Assembly (NCBI GenBank): GCA_030616425.1
Contig: JAUWXJ010000039.1
Location: forward strand, 1-13,859
Length of the DNA: 13,859 nt
Direction: 5' to 3'
From: Desulfobacterales bacterium
GTDB taxonomy: Bacteria; Desulfobacterota; Desulfobacteria; Desulfobacterales; C00003060
This document shows, in pieces, positions 11,070 through 13,859 of this stretch (position 1 is the first letter of the stretch; the number at the start of each line of letters is the position of its first letter). The notes below the pieces were generated by a model. The model saw nothing but the letters and a program-made list of their open reading frames with translations, had not been told where the DNA came from and ran no database searches. The translations under genes and the position numbers were made by a program.

Positions 11070-13853
11070 ATGCCTGAGAAATCAAAAGGCCGCATGAGTC
11101 GAAAAGGTGTTCGTGTTTCCCGGGCCCGCAAAGTGCGTCCCAAAACAGACCGGGGCAAAGGTCTTCCCTATCGCAGCCGCAGGGCCGGCCATTATCATAC
11201 AGTCAAGAGGATAAGACCGAGTGCCGATGCCAGGCTAAAGAAGGTCTTTGCCAGGATCGGTGTACCTGCCAGCCAGCCCTTCAAGCCAGATCCCTTCCAG
11301 CTCAACGCGCTTGCCGCGATTCGCCGCACTGATTGCGTGGTTTCCGCCCCAACAGGTTCTGGAAAGACCTGGATCGCTGAAGAGGCGATCCAGCGGATCA
11401 GAAAAAAAGGCGGAAAGGCTTGGTACGCCTCCCCGCTGAAGGCCCTCACCAATTCAAAGTATATTGAGTTTGCAGAGCGCTTCGGCCCTGATGAGGTCGG
11501 TATCCTTACAGGCGACCGCAAGGAGAACGCAGATGCCCCTATCATAACAGGCACAACCGAGATCCTGCGCAACCAGCTCTATGATGCAATGCACAAGGGT
11601 GTCGACCTTGCAGCAGACCTTATCATCCTGGACGAGGCCCATTTCCTGGGGGACGTGGATCGGGGCGTGGTGTGGGAGGAGATCATGATCTATCTCCCTG
11701 TTCGGGCCCAGCTCCTGCTCCTGTCCGCCACCATAAGGAATGCCGCACAGGTCGCTGAGTGGTTGGAATTCATACGCGCAAAGGATTGTATTGTCGTGGA
11801 AGAGACCGGAAGGCCGGTCCCGCTCTTCCCGCTCTTTTTTCACCCTTCTGGCAGGCTCGTACCCTTTTTGGATGCCAGGGGGCTGGACAAGAAGGTGAAA
11901 GCGTATCTCAGCAGTTCAAGCCCCCCGGTCCTTGCCCTTCCCCGGAGCCTTCCCCCTTTCGGGGAGATCATCAGGGTCTTGAGAAAATATGACCTGCTCC
12001 CTGCCATATTCTTTTTGAAATCCCGGGCAGACTGTGACGGAGCGCTTGAGCGCTGCGCGGATGGTTCGGGCCGGGACAAGGCAGGCCAGACAAGGCTGAA
12101 CTACAGGATCGATGAGCTGACCCAGGGGCATCCACGTCTTGCCGGCCACCGGCAAATTTCACACCTCAGAAATTCGGCTGTTGCCGCGCATCACGCCGGC
12201 CAGCTCCCTGCATGGAAGCTCCTTATAGAGCGCCTGATGACAGAGGGGTTGCTCGATGCAGTATTTGCTACCTCCACGGTGGCTGCGGGGGTCAATTTTC
12301 CGGCCCGAAGCATCGTGTTTCTTAACTCAGACCAGTACAATGGCCACGAGTTTGTCCCGCTGAACGCCACCGAGTTTCACCAGATGACAGGCAGGGCCGG
12401 CAGGCGCGGCAAGGACCGTATCGGCTTTGCAATAGCCATTCCCGGAAAATTCATGGACCTTGGGCTCATCGCAGACCTTTGCACATCACCACCAGAGGAT
12501 GTGATCAGCCAGATCAGGGTAGATTTCTCCATGGTCCTGAACCTGCTTTTGTCTCACACCCCCGAGAAGATAAGGGAGATCTTTCAAAGATCGTTTGCCA
12601 CATACCTGAACCTGGCAAGCCAGCAGAAAGGGCTTGACCGCAGGCTCAAGAAGGGTGGCCAGGCCCTCATAGCGCTCCTTCCAGGGGCCCTGTGCGCCGG
12701 GCCCGAATTCGTGCTCGATCTGACCAGGAAGCGGGCTGCCCTGATCCTGGAAATCAAGGATCTCAGTCGCAGGCTAAAAACAGGCGAGGCAAGGCTTGCC
12801 AAGGCCACAAGCCTGGTACCAGGAAGGCTCTTTCTGGACCGCCGCAACCGGATGTACTGCGCCATCAAGCCACAGGCCAGACGGGATCAGGAGGGTGTGC
12901 TCGTCTGCCGGATAAAGCTTGGCCTTCGCACACGGGGCAAGCATATAAAAATGAGATGGTTTCGGCCTGAGAGGGTCTCACACATCCTCGACAGGGTCCT
13001 TGAACTCCCCCCAGCAGAAAACGTGGCCGGGCTCATCCGATTGCTTGCTGAAGCATCGCAGGCCGAGCCGCCACCCATCCTGGAACACTTGCCCCTGGGA
13101 GAAGACGAGGCTGCGTTCCTCAGGCCTCTAAAGGGCCGTATCCTCTTTATCGAGCAGGAGCTTGATCGCCTGATCTGCAACGAGTGCAGCCACTTCAGGC
13201 TGTGCCACGGCAAGCCCAAGGGGGCCTTCAGGCATGTACTGGAGGGCTTTGCCTTTATGTGGGACGCTGCAAATGCTGTTCGCATGCGCCTCTGGAATGC
13301 CTTTCTGAAACACCTTGAGTTTCTGAAAATGGAGGGCTTTGTCACACAGGAGAATAAACTCACCAATGACGGCATGTGGGCGTCTCAGCTCAGGCTCGAT
13401 CAGCCCCTGATGATCGCAGAAGGGCTTCGCAAGGGTCTCTTGCCAGAGGCCGACCCGGCCCTGCTCGCAGCCCTTGTGGCACCCTTTGTGTATGACCGGG
13501 ACGTGGAGGTGCAGCTCGACGAGTCAAAGATTCCCAAGCGGCTCACAAAGGCGTATAACAGGATGAAAAAGGCCCTCGGCCCGCTTGTGGAGAGAAAAAC
13601 CGTGCAGGGGTTTGAAGTAAGGCCGGTCCAGCTTTGGCCTGCTGCCACAGTCTATGCGTGGGCGAACGGCCAGCCGTGGGAGCGGGTGCTTGAGATTGCG
13701 GGCATGGCGGAAGGAGATCTTGCCATGCTCGTTTTAAGGACAGCAGACAACCTGAGACAGATCGCCTCCCTCACAAAGGTCTATCCGGCAATCGCCCAGA
13801 GCGCCCTTGAAGCGATTTCGATCATCCTCAGAGAACCGATCCTCATGGACTAG
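11070..13853 (+). CDS. Ski2-like DExH-box helicase with DSHCT-type C-terminus
   Basis: 927 residues, complete, ending TAG followed at once by TAATAA. A basic tail of about 50 residues (many R and K) precedes the helicase core: Walker A APTGSGKT at 93-100, motif Ia YASPLKALTN, motif II DEAH at 188-191, motif III SAT at 219-221, HHAG near 375, and motif VI QMTGRAGRRG near 437-447. These spacings and GRAGRRG are typical of Ski2/Mtr4/HelY superfamily 2 helicases, which unwind RNA 3' to 5' for decay or processing. Near residues 703-712 is a C-x2-C-x5-C cluster (CNECSHFRLC), then a DSHCT-like domain to the end (LTNDGMWASQLRLDQPLMIAEGLRKG). It is probably cytoplasmic. The start at 11070 is not backed by a strong ribosome site; ATG 11094 is an alternative. 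It is divergent from tRNA-Ala and outside the island. Confidence 0.92.
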   Translation: MPEKSKGRMSRKGVRVSRARKVRPKTDRGKGLPYRSRRAGHYHTVKRIRPSADARLKKVFARIGVPASQPFKPDPFQLNALAAIRRTDCVVSAPTGSGKTWIAEEAIQRIRKKGGKAWYASPLKALTNSKYIEFAERFGPDEVGILTGDRKENADAPIITGTTEILRNQLYDAMHKGVDLAADLIILDEAHFLGDVDRGVVWEEIMIYLPVRAQLLLLSATIRNAAQVAEWLEFIRAKDCIVVEETGRPVPLFPLFFHPSGRLVPFLDARGLDKKVKAYLSSSSPPVLALPRSLPPFGEIIRVLRKYDLLPAIFFLKSRADCDGALERCADGSGRDKAGQTRLNYRIDELTQGHPRLAGHRQISHLRNSAVAAHHAGQLPAWKLLIERLMTEGLLDAVFATSTVAAGVNFPARSIVFLNSDQYNGHEFVPLNATEFHQMTGRAGRRGKDRIGFAIAIPGKFMDLGLIADLCTSPPEDVISQIRVDFSMVLNLLLSHTPEKIREIFQRSFATYLNLASQQKGLDRRLKKGGQALIALLPGALCAGPEFVLDLTRKRAALILEIKDLSRRLKTGEARLAKATSLVPGRLFLDRRNRMYCAIKPQARRDQEGVLVCRIKLGLRTRGKHIKMRWFRPERVSHILDRVLELPPAENVAGLIRLLAEASQAEPPPILEHLPLGEDEAAFLRPLKGRILFIEQELDRLICNECSHFRLCHGKPKGAFRHVLEGFAFMWDAANAVRMRLWNAFLKHLEFLKMEGFVTQENKLTNDGMWASQLRLDQPLMIAEGLRKGLLPEADPALLAALVAPFVYDRDVEVQLDESKIPKRLTKAYNRMKKALGPLVERKTVQGFEVRPVQLWPAATVYAWANGQPWERVLEIAGMAEGDLAMLVLRTADNLRQIASLTKVYPAIAQSALEAISIILREPILMD

Positions 13854-13859
13854 TAATAA

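Noticed and set aside
1..13859. CRISPR arrays, insertion-sequence transposases, rRNA genes, riboswitches
   Set aside because: I looked for regularly spaced repeats, transposase motifs and conserved RNA cores on both strands and saw none.

Overview
The window looks like a chromosomal piece of an anaerobic deltaproteobacterium (Desulfobacterota or Syntrophobacterales type). This is an inference from gene content: a CooT-type nickel-binding protein, a bacterial PAC2-family protein, a Ski2-like helicase and a TetR-controlled RND efflux operon. No rRNA or other firm taxonomic marker is present.

Layout. (1) 1-2436, minus strand: an efflux operon in the order tetR-family regulator (CecR-like), outer-membrane factor lipoprotein (NodT/OprM family), periplasmic adaptor (cut by the window edge). 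A consensus promoter at 2476-2504 has a perfect palindrome inside its spacer. (2) 2702-4004, minus strand: a PAC2-family protein and a small coiled-coil protein, separated by a 109-bp element with 17-bp inverted ends. (3) 4168-4607, plus strand: a His/Cys-rich mini-protein followed by CooT, behind a TTGACA-17-TATATT promoter; probably a nickel-handling pair. (4) 4662-10954: an integrated element in a tRNA-Ala(GGC) gene. The intact tRNA is at 10909-10984; its 3' 46 bp, from the anticodon loop to CCA, is repeated exactly at 4662-4707. An 18-bp motif occurs near each inner end in the same orientation and would flank the core in a circular form. No integrase gene lies inside. (5) 11070-13853, plus strand: a complete 927-residue Ski2-like DExH helicase.

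The element carries, from left to right: a two-TM protein with a GAF-like C-terminus; a small membrane protein with a perfect Shine-Dalgarno; a broken staphylococcal-nuclease-like gene; and a tight minus-strand operon of four genes, with a separate 50-residue ribbon-helix-helix gene upstream. The operon order is ParB-like protein (ParB N-domain, HTH, RHH-like tail), a shorter HTH + RHH-like protein, a predicted PD-(D/E)xK-type nuclease, and a PAPS-reductase-family PP-loop enzyme with a zinc-ribbon-like N-terminus and an APS-reductase-like cysteine pattern. Gene junctions are 0, 12 and -4 bp. Upstream of ParB is a symmetric array of four TAGTST half-sites, a plausible autoregulatory operator.

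The four-gene operon is the most likely undescribed system. A sulfur or nucleotide chemistry enzyme, a ParB-type DNA-binding switch, a second DNA binder and a nuclease, on a tRNA-integrated island, suggest a DNA-modification or anti-phage module. That function is inference: the cassette lacks the other Dnd or Ssp genes, so it is not a recognised phosphorothioation system.
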